NCBI GenBank assembly: GCA_019137255.1
Contig: WPDH01000200.1
Coordinates: 62,001-126,000 of the forward strand
Direction of reading: 5' to 3'
DNA length: 64,000 bases
From: Corinectria fuckeliana
Taxonomy: Eukaryota; Ascomycota; Sordariomycetes; Hypocreales; Nectriaceae
Shown here piece after piece: positions 11,713 through 23,024 of this stretch. Under the pieces are notes generated by a model. It worked only from the letters and a program-made list of their open reading frames with translations, was not told where the DNA came from and ran no database searches. The position numbers were made by a program, and so were the translations under genes. Each line of letters starts with the position of its first letter. The first letter of the stretch is position 1.

Positions 11713-13737
11713 GCATACACACGCAGCCATAACAAGCAAGCCGAGAAAGACTGGGCTCGCTGTAGCACGTAACATATACCCACGGAGGCTATTAGTTGCT
11801 GTGGCTTTGAAACCTTTACTGCCGATGGCGTGAATGGCTGTTTCGTCATCCCGTGGGTCGATCGATCGTTACAGTCGGTGCCTGGAGTTGGCCGGGCGAG
11901 GGTCCAATGGGAGAATTCCTGCCGTTAGTTTCCAATGCCTTCCTTGCGGATACTAGTAGCATGCTGGCACGAAGCAGCGATTATATCGGGCCGCGCAAAG
12001 ACAAGGATGATGGACAGCTTTGGACACTTTTTTACCTACTGAGGTACGCACGGAGTACGGAGTACTGGTTGACTGGATGACAGAGCCTGGCCGCCATCAT
12101 ATGATATAAGCAAGCACGCAAAACTCTGGCAGTGCTGCCGCGGCCCTCGATTGGAGGGCTGGAGGTGATGGAGAATGGGGGTTGATGCGGTTCCTTATCC
12201 ATTTGTACGAGTCGCTGCATCGAAACCACCACCCACAATCACCAACACCACCACCACTACCAACCACTACCACCACCACGGTCGCCGCCGTCGCCGCCGG
12301 CATTGTGGTGCCTCTTACTTCTCACCTCTGGCTTGCCATCGGAAGTCGAGGGGGCCGCCATCTCAGCTCATCTTCCCTGACCGACCTACCTACTTGGTGG
12401 AGGACGTGCGTTTTTAGGAGCTGACCGATCCGTCTCTTATCTCGCTCCAGCAGGTTTCCGTACCCAGAGAGGGCTCGGGCAGCATCGCCAGTTGGGAGTC
12501 GGTCAATTAGCCCAGCCGCCGTCGCCGTCGCCGTCAGCCCGGAATGAATTGCTGATTGCGCTCCTTTGTCAACGCTACGGTTTTATTTCCACCTGTTCCG
12601 GCTTCTGTAGACGTCGTGTACTTCCCATCGCCCTTCTGCACTTGCCTGCTACGTCCACCCCGACTACAGCCAGGGTGTTCCGTCGACCTTCTTAGCCTTG
12701 GCTTGGATACCAGTAGTAGTTCTTGTTGCTGCAGTGGTGCTTATCCGCGCTCGCGCTGGGCACTGGCACTGGGCGTTGTGCTGATGACCTCCGGCGCCCT
12801 CTAGAGGCTGTTTTGATACAGTGGGTGGGCAGCTTGCAAAGCACTTCTCCAGGCAGGTATGTACCTCCAAGTCCCACCAATCCCCTCCACTGATAGTCTT
12901 CCTCATCAATCGCGAGCCCAGTCATCTCCGTTCAGGCACTGCTGGGTTCTGCTTTTTTCTGGGTTCTGACTTCTGCTTTGCCGGCCCTGGAAGGTGCGTG
13001 CTGGGGGGCATTGACCACAAATTGCCCATTGCTCACAGGTGTCCACCGAGCCCCGACCAGCCGCAGTCCAGAGTTGGTCGCTGTCGAGTGAAAGTCCCCA
13101 GCATTGGCAGAAGAAGGGGGAGAAAAGGAAAGAGCAGCCAGAAAATTTTCCCCTCCCCCTCTGCTCTCCACTTTGTCCTTCCCTGCCTGCCCAAGTTCCC
13201 CTCCGCTCTCCGCCCCTCCCTTCGCAATCACTCCTTCCGTCCCCCACCACACCCACACGCCCAAGCAACGCGCTCTTGCACCCCTCCACCCCTCCTTCTC
13301 CCACCACCACCACCCAATTCTTTTGCTTGCCTTGCCTACCTAGTAGTACTTACCTACCTACCTACCTAAGTCGTCGGTCCGTCGTACCTCCCCTGCCCTG
13401 GCCTTCCTTGGCCGCAGACTTTCTTCGGGCCTTGTAAAAGACTTGTACCTGCCCGCTGTGAAAGGACAGAACTAGTAGGTACGAACTATCTAAGTACCTA
13501 CTAACTTACCTTCTTCGCTTTTTGCTGCCCACTGGGTAGGTGCGAACGGAGCACGTACAAAGTACCCTTATTTTAACTGTACGGTAGTAGTAGGCAAGGT
13601 AGTACTGTGGTACGCTCTTCGTAACCGGTCGCGGTCGTTGTCGCTACTACCGCTGCCGTTCCCGCCTGTCTCCTGCTCCGAAGGGCTACGGCCACGGCGG
13701 CGGCCCTCCGATCGAACACAGTCCACAGTCCACCAAA

Positions 13738-13919
13738 CTTGGAAACCACACTCCCTCCTCCTCCTCCTCCTTGTACCTGCCTCCGCTCGCCCTTACTACC
13801 CTTCCCTCCTCTCTTCTCTCGCTCCCGACCGTCCCCTTGTTGCCTTTTTTCCTTCGGCCCCCCTTCCTCTCTCGTTCCCCTTCCTCCCTCCTTCCTTCTC
13901 TCCTTCCTTTCTCTCCACA
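13738..13919 (+). promoter_or_regulatory. Pyrimidine-rich 5' leader of the APRT gene
   Basis: From about 13,750 to the ATG at 13920 the plus strand is almost entirely C and T, ending CTCTCCACAATG. It contains no ATG before the start. Such CT-rich tracts directly upstream of the start codon are common around transcription starts of filamentous fungal housekeeping genes. Confidence 0.6.
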
Positions 13920-14632
13920 ATGTCCGCTCAAGACCCTTCCTCCTCCACAAACCTCACCACCAGCCAAGATGCCTCGGGACGACAGCCCTCCGCCTTGCCC
14001 TCCTCCGCCGCCGAACTCGCCAGTGCAAAGATAAGCCTGCGCAAGTCGCTGCGCAGCTTCCCCGACTTTCCCATCCCGGGCATCAACTTCGTCGACATCA
14101 TGCCTCTCTTCGCCGACCCGGCCGCCCATGCTACACTCGTCGGCGCCCTCGAGTTGCAGATTGCTGAGGCCTTCCCCGCCTCGAAGCCCGATGTCATCGT
14201 CGGCCTCGATGCCCGAGGCTTCCTGTTCGGCCCTAGCCTCGCTCTCCGCCTCGGGGTTCCTTTTGCCGCTGTTCGCAAGATGGGCAAGCTCCCCGGCCCT
14301 TGCGCCACGGCCGAGTACGTCAAGGAGTACGGCAAGGACCTCTTCCAGTTGCAGGAGGACGCCGTCCGTGAAGGCCAGAAGGTCCTCATTGTCGACGACA
14401 TCATTGCTACGGGTGAGTCAACCCGCCCGCGATTGCACCATGCATAGCGCATCTCAGACCTTTGCTGACGTGCTTTATCCTCATAGGTGGTTCGGCCAAG
14501 GCTGCTGCCGACCTCGTTCACCAGCTCAAGGGCGACGTTACTGGCTACCTGTTTATTCTCGAGATTCCTGGTCTCAACGGACGCGAGAAGCTCGGCGGCG
14601 TCCCCGCAACTATCCTCCTAGAAGATGCATAA
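13920..14632 (+). CDS. APT1: Adenine phosphoribosyltransferase
   Basis: Exons 13920-14412 and 14487-14632, separated by a 74-bp GTGAGT...CATAG intron, encode 212 residues. The enzyme converts adenine and PRPP to AMP and pyrophosphate in purine salvage, in the cytosol. Type I phosphoribosyltransferase features are visible: FPDFPIPGINFVDIMPL near the N-terminus, VGLDARGFLFGP, and the PRPP-binding loop VLIVDDIIATGGSA at about residues 155-168, which the intron splits at the Thr-Gly-Gly part. The C-terminal segment with ILEIPGLNGREKL is also typical. An N-terminal extension of about 35 Ser/Thr/Pro-rich residues precedes the core. The start follows a long CT-rich leader. The gene converges on the EDEM-like gene. 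Confidence 0.96.
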
Positions 14633-15334
14633 TCGACCAGTCTCTCTCCCCCGACCTCTTCCGTCTCGTTCTCGCTCACATCCATCCGATTCCGGGCTAC
14701 AGAGCACCGCCGACGATTTCTCACCGCATTTCACGCAGCCAACACAGGCATGGGGGACCTGCTAGACTATCAGCATTATCGTAATTTGTCTTGCCTCTTC
14801 ATATCATGTCAAGGCTTTCTGATCGCATTTTTCCTCTCACGAATCGTCTTCTCCTATCAGTTGAACTCTTTGCACCCACTGGCGTTTTTCTTGGATGGTC
14901 CTTTTCTACTAAATATCAAAAGTCTTTCCCGGGTCCGCGCATAGCTATAGAAGGAGGGTTCGGAGGGTTCGTTGCTATAACCATAAAGATTTCACACATA
15001 ATCACGTTCTCCCTGGCCCTCCCGCTCTCTTATTACTTTGTCGAAACGTCACCTCAGCTTTTGCGCATCTGACATGATGGCGGAACGGTTGCGTTAATGG
15101 TTCTTATCCGGTTGCAGGGATGCACATACGATTGATACTTTTACTTCTGCAACGAGAAGAGCGGACGGTTGCCTTGCATATATTCTGACTCATCTCGAGC
15201 GTCTGATGTGCGGACAGATTCTAACTGAAAAACTAACTAAGGTACTAATTGACATACTAAATATATACGACTCTTGTGGTCTTACATAGCATGAATCCAA
15301 AAACTCCGACAGATGCATCAAACCTGGGCACCGG
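14633..15334. other. Convergent intergenic region
   Basis: These 700 bp hold the 3' ends of the adenine phosphoribosyltransferase and EDEM-like genes. The part near 15,220-15,300 is AT-rich. No gene is seen. Confidence 0.6.
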
Positions 15335-18300
15335 TTATATAACAATGGCGTTTTCGACGACAAGCCCTTGGCTTTCGATTCTGTACCGCCTGCGCATCCC
15401 TACAGCCCTGGCCTCACCAAATCGGGCATAATCTCCCTCATTTGCGCGCATCAGCACCATAGGCAAGCCGTTGAACCGCTTTATGCCATGGGGCGTCATT
15501 TGGGCCTCAGCTAGCAATGGTCTCACAATATCGTCATCATCGTCTCCGGTGCCCTCATCGATGACAATGACGAGCTGGAGCGAGGTTTGTTTTGGTACGA
15601 AACTGGGGATGTGTTCGAGCTTCTCGCTAAAGGGACAGCCGCCTCGGCGCATGACGATGACCTGGTGTTCCCTTGGTGCAGCATCAGGCAGCTGAGCGTT
15701 ACAAGCGTGCCCTGCGAGGTAGATGGTCGTCCAGGGAAAGTTGGCGAGAGGATTTTTGGCACTGTAAGTGGGCGAGCCGACGACCGGAGTATCGGGGATG
15801 GATGGTAGGGGAAAGGCGCCGGGGCCGGTAGCCGTGTAGGCGTCCCAGCGGTGGATGGTGGGGCCGGCTTCGACCAGGTCCGACTTCGGAACGTCCGTGT
15901 ATGCGGGCTCAAAGACGGAGGTGACGACCCGGAGCAACGACTTGAAGAGTGACTCGGACGGGTTGAGCACGGAAACGTCCTCGGCCCCGCCTATGGACCC
16001 CGCCTCGTTCGAAGATGAATCGACCCTGTTTCCTGGTAATGGCATACTAGCGTTTTGCCTCTTAGGCATATCCATGATGAGATCAATCTCGATCAGATCT
16101 TTGCGCCGTATGCAGGAAAATACTTCGTCCTTCATATGTCGGACATGTTCGGCGTGGAAGAAGACGGTCTCGTGACGCCCAAGCTGTGTAGAGCCCGCAT
16201 GAGTGATCCTCCACGCCTCGTTCCCGAATTCGCTATTGTGATGCTGTTCTAGCTGAAATCGCATGCCCTGCAGGTTCTTAACTGTCGGGCCACTGTAGGA
16301 ATTCCACACGAGCGAAGATCCAAACCGCGAGACTAGCGAGCTGGCACCATCGCCCGCCGGAAACTCGATCCACGCCTGTACGCGTTCGACGGGCACTGCA
16401 CAGGTACCGTTCGGCGGAAGCAGGGTCGGCGGAAGAGTCCATGGGAAAAGAGTGTAGTTGGTTTTGGGTCGGTATCTGGTTACCAGCCCCTTCTCGTTGT
16501 CTTCAACTTCGACGCGCTCGACTGGGCCATGTAGGTTGGGAGTATTGTGCAGATCAGTGAAGCGCGCAACATGGAATAGGTCTCGTCGGGCTGCGGTTGC
16601 CGAGCCAGAGAACGGACCAGCTTGAGGAGATACGGGGCACGAGTTCGTGAAGCTCTCATCGTAGTATTGGTATACTGCCACGTCTCGTTTCGCCGAAGGT
16701 GCGTTGCTCGATCTCGACCGAGCTTTCTTCGGTATTAGGAGGGGATGCCCTTCCGTAGTGAAGACGTATGCCGCGTCGAGGTTGTTTAGAGGGTGATCCG
16801 GGTCAAAGAGCAGATACATGTACTTTGCCGTCTCTCCTAGAAAGAAACTCTCCATGCGATCTGACTTCTCTCCGGTCCGGACATCCTGCAAACCAGCCCA
16901 CCCACAAGGAGTGTAGCATCGCCGTTTGATATCTCTGAGGACCATTTCGCCAACATATAGGTACCACGGATCCTTTGTAGCGCGGTAAATGTGGTATGTA
17001 GATTCGATGAACTCTGGACGACCCGGCCACCAGCCAAGGCCCCCGTCGATTGAGGTCTCACGAACTGACCATCGCTCCGGCAGACCAGCGTAGCGCGTCC
17101 AGAGAGCCGTGTAAACGAGGTTTGCTTCAATTGCCTCGTCGAGCTCGCCTGCCAAGGCCAAGAGGCCTGGGTAGAATGCTCCTAGGCTGTCGATCCACAT
17201 CGTATATGGCTGGCCGGTAGCACGGTGTCCGTTCGTGTAGTATGGATAATGGCTCCTGTCGGTGTAGAGATATCTCTTGACGGAGGCGTGGGCCTGGTGC
17301 CACGCTTCCAGAAACGCATCTGCTGAATGCAGCGCGGTTGGCAGAGGAGGGTGAATGGAGTTGGGGTCCAGCCAGTTTGTGCTGCTCTCTCTTTGAGATG
17401 TCGAGACATTCGGCATGTCGTGTCCGGACAGTAAAATGTGACTCTTGAGAGCGTATTCGAAGAAGCTGTCCATGCCTGCACCAATTCCAGCATGCGGGCC
17501 GATCCATAAACCACGCTCCGCATCGATCCCGTTTCCGATGAGGCCAATCTCACTTCGACGGCCCCAGACTTCCCAAAACGCCCGCTTGGCTACTTGCTCG
17601 AATCGAGGGTCGCCGGAGAGCCGGCTGAGGACGGTGAACTCAAGAGTCAAGCTGCCCGCACCGGCACTGCACGTTTCTGTGACCTCCTGGACCTCGGGGA
17701 GGTCCTCTTCGCCCGTCTCACGGTGGAGAGGGGAGTTTGTGTAGAAGGGGATTCCGTCGCGGAGATTGACGCGGGGGTATGGGATACCTGTGTCGGTGTA
17801 GAACGCAGGGAGAAGCCTTTGACCGAGGTCCAGCGCAAGCCTCAGCAATTGCCCGTCGTACTCGAAGCCATTGGGCCATGGTATTGGGGCCAGTTCCAAG
17901 GGGTCGCTGCCGGGCTCGCTCGCCGGCTGAGCATCATATCCAGTGATCGGCAACTCTCCTATGGCGAACAGGTGTGCGCTGAGAAGGCCGCCGACTCCCC
18001 GGATGACCGTTTCAAAGACCTGAACCTTGCTGTCGAGATCGAACCCGAAAGCCCGGCGTCCACGGCCAGATGGTCCTGCCCGGCCGTCTCCGTAGTATTC
18101 CACGAACCGAGCCACCCCATGCTGGAAGTCGCTCAGCGCCTGGGGTCCCGTATGTGATGCGTCCTGGGGTCCTCCAGCGAGGATGGCAAGGGTCGAGAGG
18201 CTGTCGATGAGGGTCAGGGAGTAGTTTCCGAGGACGTCGTTTAGTCCAATATGGCCGGGGTTGTCTCGATCTCGGGTCAGAGGGACGCAAGCTAACGGTC

Positions 18301-18528
18301 GCAGCTGTCAAGGAGCAGATTAGTTCATCGCCATGATGCAGCTATCATCGATATGGAATGCGGGCGCACCTCATCCTCGGGGAACGCATGCTTCATGTAG
18401 TTGTTGTACCCGTGATAGAACATGTCCACCGTTTCCTGGCGCAACCGCTCCAGGCGGTCTTGGCGCATCGCACCCGTCGTCCGTGGTAGCAAAGCGCATA
18501 TCAGCAGCAAGGGGGCAACCAGCAACAT
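15335..18528 (-). CDS. MNL1: EDEM/Htm1-type GH47 mannosidase with C-terminal PA domain
   Basis: Exon 1 (18528-18370) and exon 2 (18304-15335), joined across a 65-bp intron, give 1042 residues. Residues 1-20 form a signal peptide. A GH47 domain of about 500 residues follows, beginning with the EDEM-like segments DMFYHGYNNYMKHAFPEDE and LNDVLGNYSLTLIDSLSTLA and closing with VFTTEGHPLLIP. About residues 910-985 resemble a protease-associated domain, with MRRGGCPFSEKLEH. This layout fits the ER-lumenal mannosidase that trims glycans on misfolded proteins for ERAD, like EDEM3 and yeast Htm1/Mnl1. It is longer than yeast Htm1. A large middle region between GH47 and PA is less conserved. A five-codon upstream frame ends on the start codon. 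The symbol is by family only. Confidence 0.93.
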
Positions 18529-18545
18529 TATGTTCGTTGATTCAT
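18528..18545 (-). promoter_or_regulatory. Five-codon uORF ending on the EDEM-like start codon
   Basis: On the minus strand ATG AAT CAA CGA ACA TAA is followed by TG, so the last A of the stop is the A of the main ATG at 18528. It is a TAATG overlap. Its role depends on the transcription start, which is not known. Confidence 0.4.
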
Positions 18546-19242
18546 GGAGGCCCGGCCCGGATGATTGTGGCCAATGTGCTGCAGCGCTGGACAGCTGCTA
18601 GGCTCATCGGGAGGAGGTGGGGAGAACGCAAGCGCAAGGGGTCACATGTAGGTTGAAGGCTTTGTTCGCCTTGAGTTAGGCTGCGCAGGAGGCGCCTGCC
18701 GTGGGTTTGCGAGAGTGTGAAGAAGCCGAGCACCTAAGGGTGGCTTTGTTGGTGGTGATCTCGAGATGCTGTCATCTTCTCTGGTGCGCCACATCGCGGC
18801 GATCGCGTGCGTGATTGATTGAAACAGGGAGTGTGGCTGGTAGTAGTGGCTGGTGAGATCCTCAATCCGCACCTGCCAGATCGATCCTAGCTAACATACT
18901 AGGCCTAGCACCTAATTATATAAGCTTCGAAATCAAGATGCCTCATATCCTTGGCACCAAGATTGATGGCCTCAGGAGAAAACGGAGTGTCATCGTTGAC
19001 TCTTCTCGAACGGGTAATCGGTCCTCCGTAATCTCCTACGGCGTTTCCAAATCCATCAGGCAGATTGCATCTACCGGCGGCGTTATACCAAACTTTGTCG
19101 AAGCGGCAGCCTAATTACTTAGACGATACTTGGCGCTCCGGTCCTGTACGTAGTGCAAAGTACTTGCATCAACCAGCTACGTCCCCTGCCTGGTCTCAGT
19201 CGAAAAAAAAAGTCCCCGAAAGACAGCGGCCGAAGGGACAAA

Positions 19243-19287
19243 GGGGGGGGGGGGGGGGGGGGTTGACCANNAGGGGGGGGGGGGGGG
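19243..19287. other. Two-N assembly gap in poly-G with duplicated flank
   Basis: Twenty G, then TTGACCA, two N (19270-19271), A, fifteen G, C and GGTTGATCA. The segment after the first G-run (TTGACCA) is nearly repeated after the second (GGTTGATCA). That suggests two contig ends overlapping the same homopolymer rather than a real tandem copy. Confidence 0.85.
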
Positions 19288-20208
19288 CGGTTGATCAAGG
19301 TGCGAACGGTTGGTGCGTCTCATCCCTGGGCGCTAGGACGGCCGCCGAAGCGCTTCCAAACAAACCGCTAACCAACCCGCAGTTTCGCGTCATTCTACTG
19401 CGTACTAGCAGCGCGCTCGGCGCCAAACCACGAGTTGTCCGTTGCAGCCGAATGCGACTCCGCGTTGGCCATCGACTCGTCGGTTCAAGCGCACGCCTAA
19501 ACGCGAATGTCCTAGGCATCGCTGTGTCCCGTTGCTCTTATCACACGCGCGGGCGGTTCCCAGCTGGTGGTGTTGTGTCCCCGAAGCCGCCCGCCCGCAT
19601 GAGGGGGGGCGGGATACGCTCAGAACAAGGTATCGATACTTCGTACTCCGTAGTCTACATGTCGTTCGTACGCAGTACTTCACATTTGGCACTTGGCGAC
19701 AGGGTCGTACTAAGCCCCCACTCAAAGCTCCATCGAAGATCCTCTGATTATCTCCACACCATGGACAACGACAAGCCACGCGGTGCGGAGCCTGATGGTG
19801 GCAGCTCCTAGTCCTAGGGCGCCACTACTCACCTGTCCTGCCCGTGGCTTTGTGCGAGTGCCACTGTTGGCGTGTTCAGCTCGCAAATGCACTCTTCTTT
19901 CCTCCCCGGCGTCATCTCTAGCTCAGGCTAAGCTATCTCCTTGCACCATGAATGCTGATTGCAGAATATGGCTGGAACCAGTCCGTCGAACCAAGGTGCA
20001 GTGCACAATGCCATGGTGTATGGAGCACCGGCCAGATACCTGCCTCCGTCGGTGAATTGCCGTCTAGTATGACACACGGCCCCGGATTTTGAACCACTAT
20101 TATGCCACCTCTGCCAGCTGGCATCCGCTGTCTATGTATTCAGACCATGGTTTCAACCACCCCCAGCAAGGTCTTTACTAACTCTAGCAAGACCTCGGTT
20201 GTTGCGGA

Positions 20209-20232
20209 AGTGGCAGTGGCAGTGGCAGTGGC
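20209..20232. repeat. (AGTGGC)4 hexamer repeat
   Basis: Four perfect AGTGGC units in gene-free DNA. Confidence 0.9.
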
Positions 20233-22398
20233 AGCCTTATCAACTTGTTTCTATTTCCGACGACGTTGCATTGTCCTCTGGGGAATGCCTACTTCCGGCC
20301 GCTCCTCTCATCTTCCGGCATAACCCCAAGCGATTCTCAAACTAGAAATCGCCGACATCTCGACACGAAAGATTCCCGTATTGCCAGCAGCTGAGCAGGT
20401 GCCGATGGATCGTGACGCGGACCAAGATGCCAGCTGACCGCTGCCTCTTCAGACGTTCTATTTGCGGGGCTTTGAGACCTGCGTCTGGTTTCTAGCCGCA
20501 CGCCTCAGCGACGAGCTACGTCGGAGACCCTCTCCCACCGTTGGCATGCACTAGTTCAAATGCCGTGGGTTGTTGATAAATGATGACGAAGCGGCAGTTG
20601 TTAATGGGTGTGTTCCCCTACCCTAGCAGCGCAGAAGGACTTGCTAGAGCGTTGAAGGAGCTTGAGGCGCTTTATTGTTAAGGTGCCCGAGGCGGCCTTG
20701 GCGCGCGAGTGTCAACAAAACGGTCTAATTCTTACTGCCACATGCTGGCATCAAGATTGCCTCCATCGGCATGGCCGAAGTATTCATGGTCCGAGTTGAG
20801 CTACTCAGGGCTGGTCAACTGGGCGAACGAACTGCGAAGCACTAAGCCGATGCTACCTACTTAGCAGGGTAGGCGTCATGTATGCCACCATCCATCGCGC
20901 CATGTGTCACGACATGGCTCCCACGGCCTGATCTCTAGTGGTGCATGGAGTACAGTGCAGTACGGGAGGTACTCGTACGGGTAGGGCTGAGCTCCGGTCG
21001 CAGCGAGCAACCTACCTCCTGCCTACCTACGTAGGTCCCAACCGTGGCTGGTGCACCCTCAAAAACAACCACGAGCCGTAAGTGGGCATTTGCGACGACA
21101 ATGTGAACTGCCGTTCTCTAGGATCTAACTCATGGTCAACAGAACTTAGCCTCGGCTGTGGGCAAAAGGGCTCGCTTCGGACTTCCGAAGCCGGCTACTC
21201 TCGAAGTTGATTTGCCGAAGACGTTGCCATTTTGTCCCGGTGGTTTGGATACCCTATTTCTTTTTGCCTGCGCACATGAGTCGCCGACGATACGACGAGA
21301 GGCTGCAGCGCTCCGAAACCTACCTGCCCGTGGCGCAGCGGAACTCACCACCTCTGATGGATGCTGTGGGCGGCAGTCCTGGCCACTCCGAGCCTCCGGG
21401 GACGGACAGGCAACATACGCTGGCGCGCCTTAGCCTGCGAGAGAGCCTGCGAGAGGGCGTTCCGTCATGATACCTATGTACGCCTCCTTGTCTTGGTCTA
21501 GCCTGCAAACCTGGCTTCCCTCCGCATTTGAGGGAACAATAGATGGACGGACCCATTCTTTTGTGAGACGATCTATTCTGTTTAGCCTGGCCTCCCCCCC
21601 CACACACACGAGCTTCACACCCTCCCGCCATGTATGACAATGGCAATCGCCAGATGAACCACCTAGACTAACCGTTAGCACGTCCGAACCCCTTGGCCAT
21701 TCTCGACCGCTAGTCACTCTCGCTATCGATGGCGTCAAAGTAAAGATTGAAGCCGGGGTCGATAGCGGAAACCCGGACAAGCGGGCGCCATGGACGCTTC
21801 GGCGCCCACGACGGACGGGCAAAGTCATTGCCGAACTGTCAACGGCGTGATCTGCATCGGAGTCTAAGGCATGATCCCTGACAGCTGACTAGGGCATCGG
21901 CCGACGGTCCCACTAGTTTTAGACTTAGACCGACCCCGTCCATCTCGTCTCGAAACCTTGCCGGCTTCAATTGCAACGACAACGACACACCCTTGTATAC
22001 TTGTATACCCTTGTCGAGCTGCATGCGTGTCGCAGCAAAACCCCAAATTACCTGAAAGCGCAATTTTCCAGACTGTCGGGACCGCAGACATTTGCGAACA
22101 CGCAAGCCGAGGAAGAATTGTCTCAGCCAGCTAGAGCGGCACGCCCTGTTCCGTGTTCGGTGTCACGGCGTCCGCCCCTTTTCTTGGCCCTTTCTGGCCC
22201 CTTTCGCTCATCACGAAGTGACCACAGCACTCAGGATCACTCAGGGTCGCCAATCTGACGGCCCCTCAAGCCGTGCGCCTGTTGATAACCCCGGACTTTT
22301 GGATGAAGCCACCCTCGGTCACTTGACCATCCACGTGCCAGCAGGCTCCTCACTGCGAACGAACTAATTCCGACGGCCACCCATCGGAGCGGCAAGGC

Positions 22399-22479
22399 GA
22401 CAGACACACAGACACACAGACAGACACACAGACACACAGACAGGGCAGACAAGACAGACAGGGCAGACCAGGGCAGGGC
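22399..22479. repeat. CAGACA/GGGCAGA compound microsatellite
   Basis: About 80 bp of interleaved ACAGACAC units pass into GGGCAGACA-type units. It lies some 550 bp beyond the stop of the minus-strand transcription factor gene. Confidence 0.85.
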
Positions 22480-23024
22480 AAGCAACTCCCGCAGGGGCAC
22501 ACAGTGTGGCCGCCTACTATGTCCATGCTACCTGCAGGTGGCCGCATTTCAGGCCTGGCTGTGACAAAACCCGCACATTCCACTGCCTCCTCCTTGAAAC
22601 ATAACTAGGCAGTGCGGTAACAGACTGTCGGGTCGAGCTGCCCAATGTCGCCTTGGTTGCCTGGTGACAAAGTATGGTGGATATTTCCGTCAACGGTAAC
22701 CCTGGCTCCCTACCTACAAAGGGCCCAGTCACAAATGCCAGGGGGGAGGGGAAGCAGCCAGAAGGGTTTTGCGAGCTCCGCAGAGGAAGGCAGGAGAAAA
22801 AAAATAAAACAGTGATTTCTTTGGGTATAATGAAGGCGTCCTCGTAACACTGCGAATCTGATCTCAACAAGAAGGGAAAGTTTTGGTTGCAAAAAGAAAA
22901 AAAAGGAAAGAAAGGAAGGAGTGTGTGCTCTTCGTCGAGAAGATGAAAGCAATCTAAACTGGTATCCAGAAACCAAAAAGCCACCACCAACCACCAATTC
23001 CACCTGACGCCATGAAGCACGTTC

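Larger units (their letters stand above)
7330..13737. other. 6.4-kb gene-poor intergenic region
   Basis: No frame here has domain signals, consistent codon bias or a plausible splice chain. The DNA carries many short tandem repeats and dispersed GTAC-type palindromes such as GTACTCCGTAC at 8464. Around 10,200-10,350 and 13,440-13,560 it has TAGGTA/TACCTA-rich AT patches. It may be decayed repeat DNA plus the promoter of the adenine phosphoribosyltransferase gene. Confidence 0.55.
18546..23024. other. 4.5-kb region without a credible gene
   Basis: No frame shows a recognisable domain or neighbour-like codon use. The stretch includes an NN assembly gap at 19270, a hexamer repeat at 20209, several GTAC/TACTTCGTAC palindromes (19637, 20,950-20,980) and a CAGACA microsatellite at 22399. 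The last ~500 bp probably hold the 3' untranslated end of the minus-strand transcription factor gene. Confidence 0.5.

Noticed and set aside
7330..13737. Several 60-180 codon frames as possible small secreted proteins
   Set aside because: None combines an ATG, a signal peptide, paired cysteines and coding bias.
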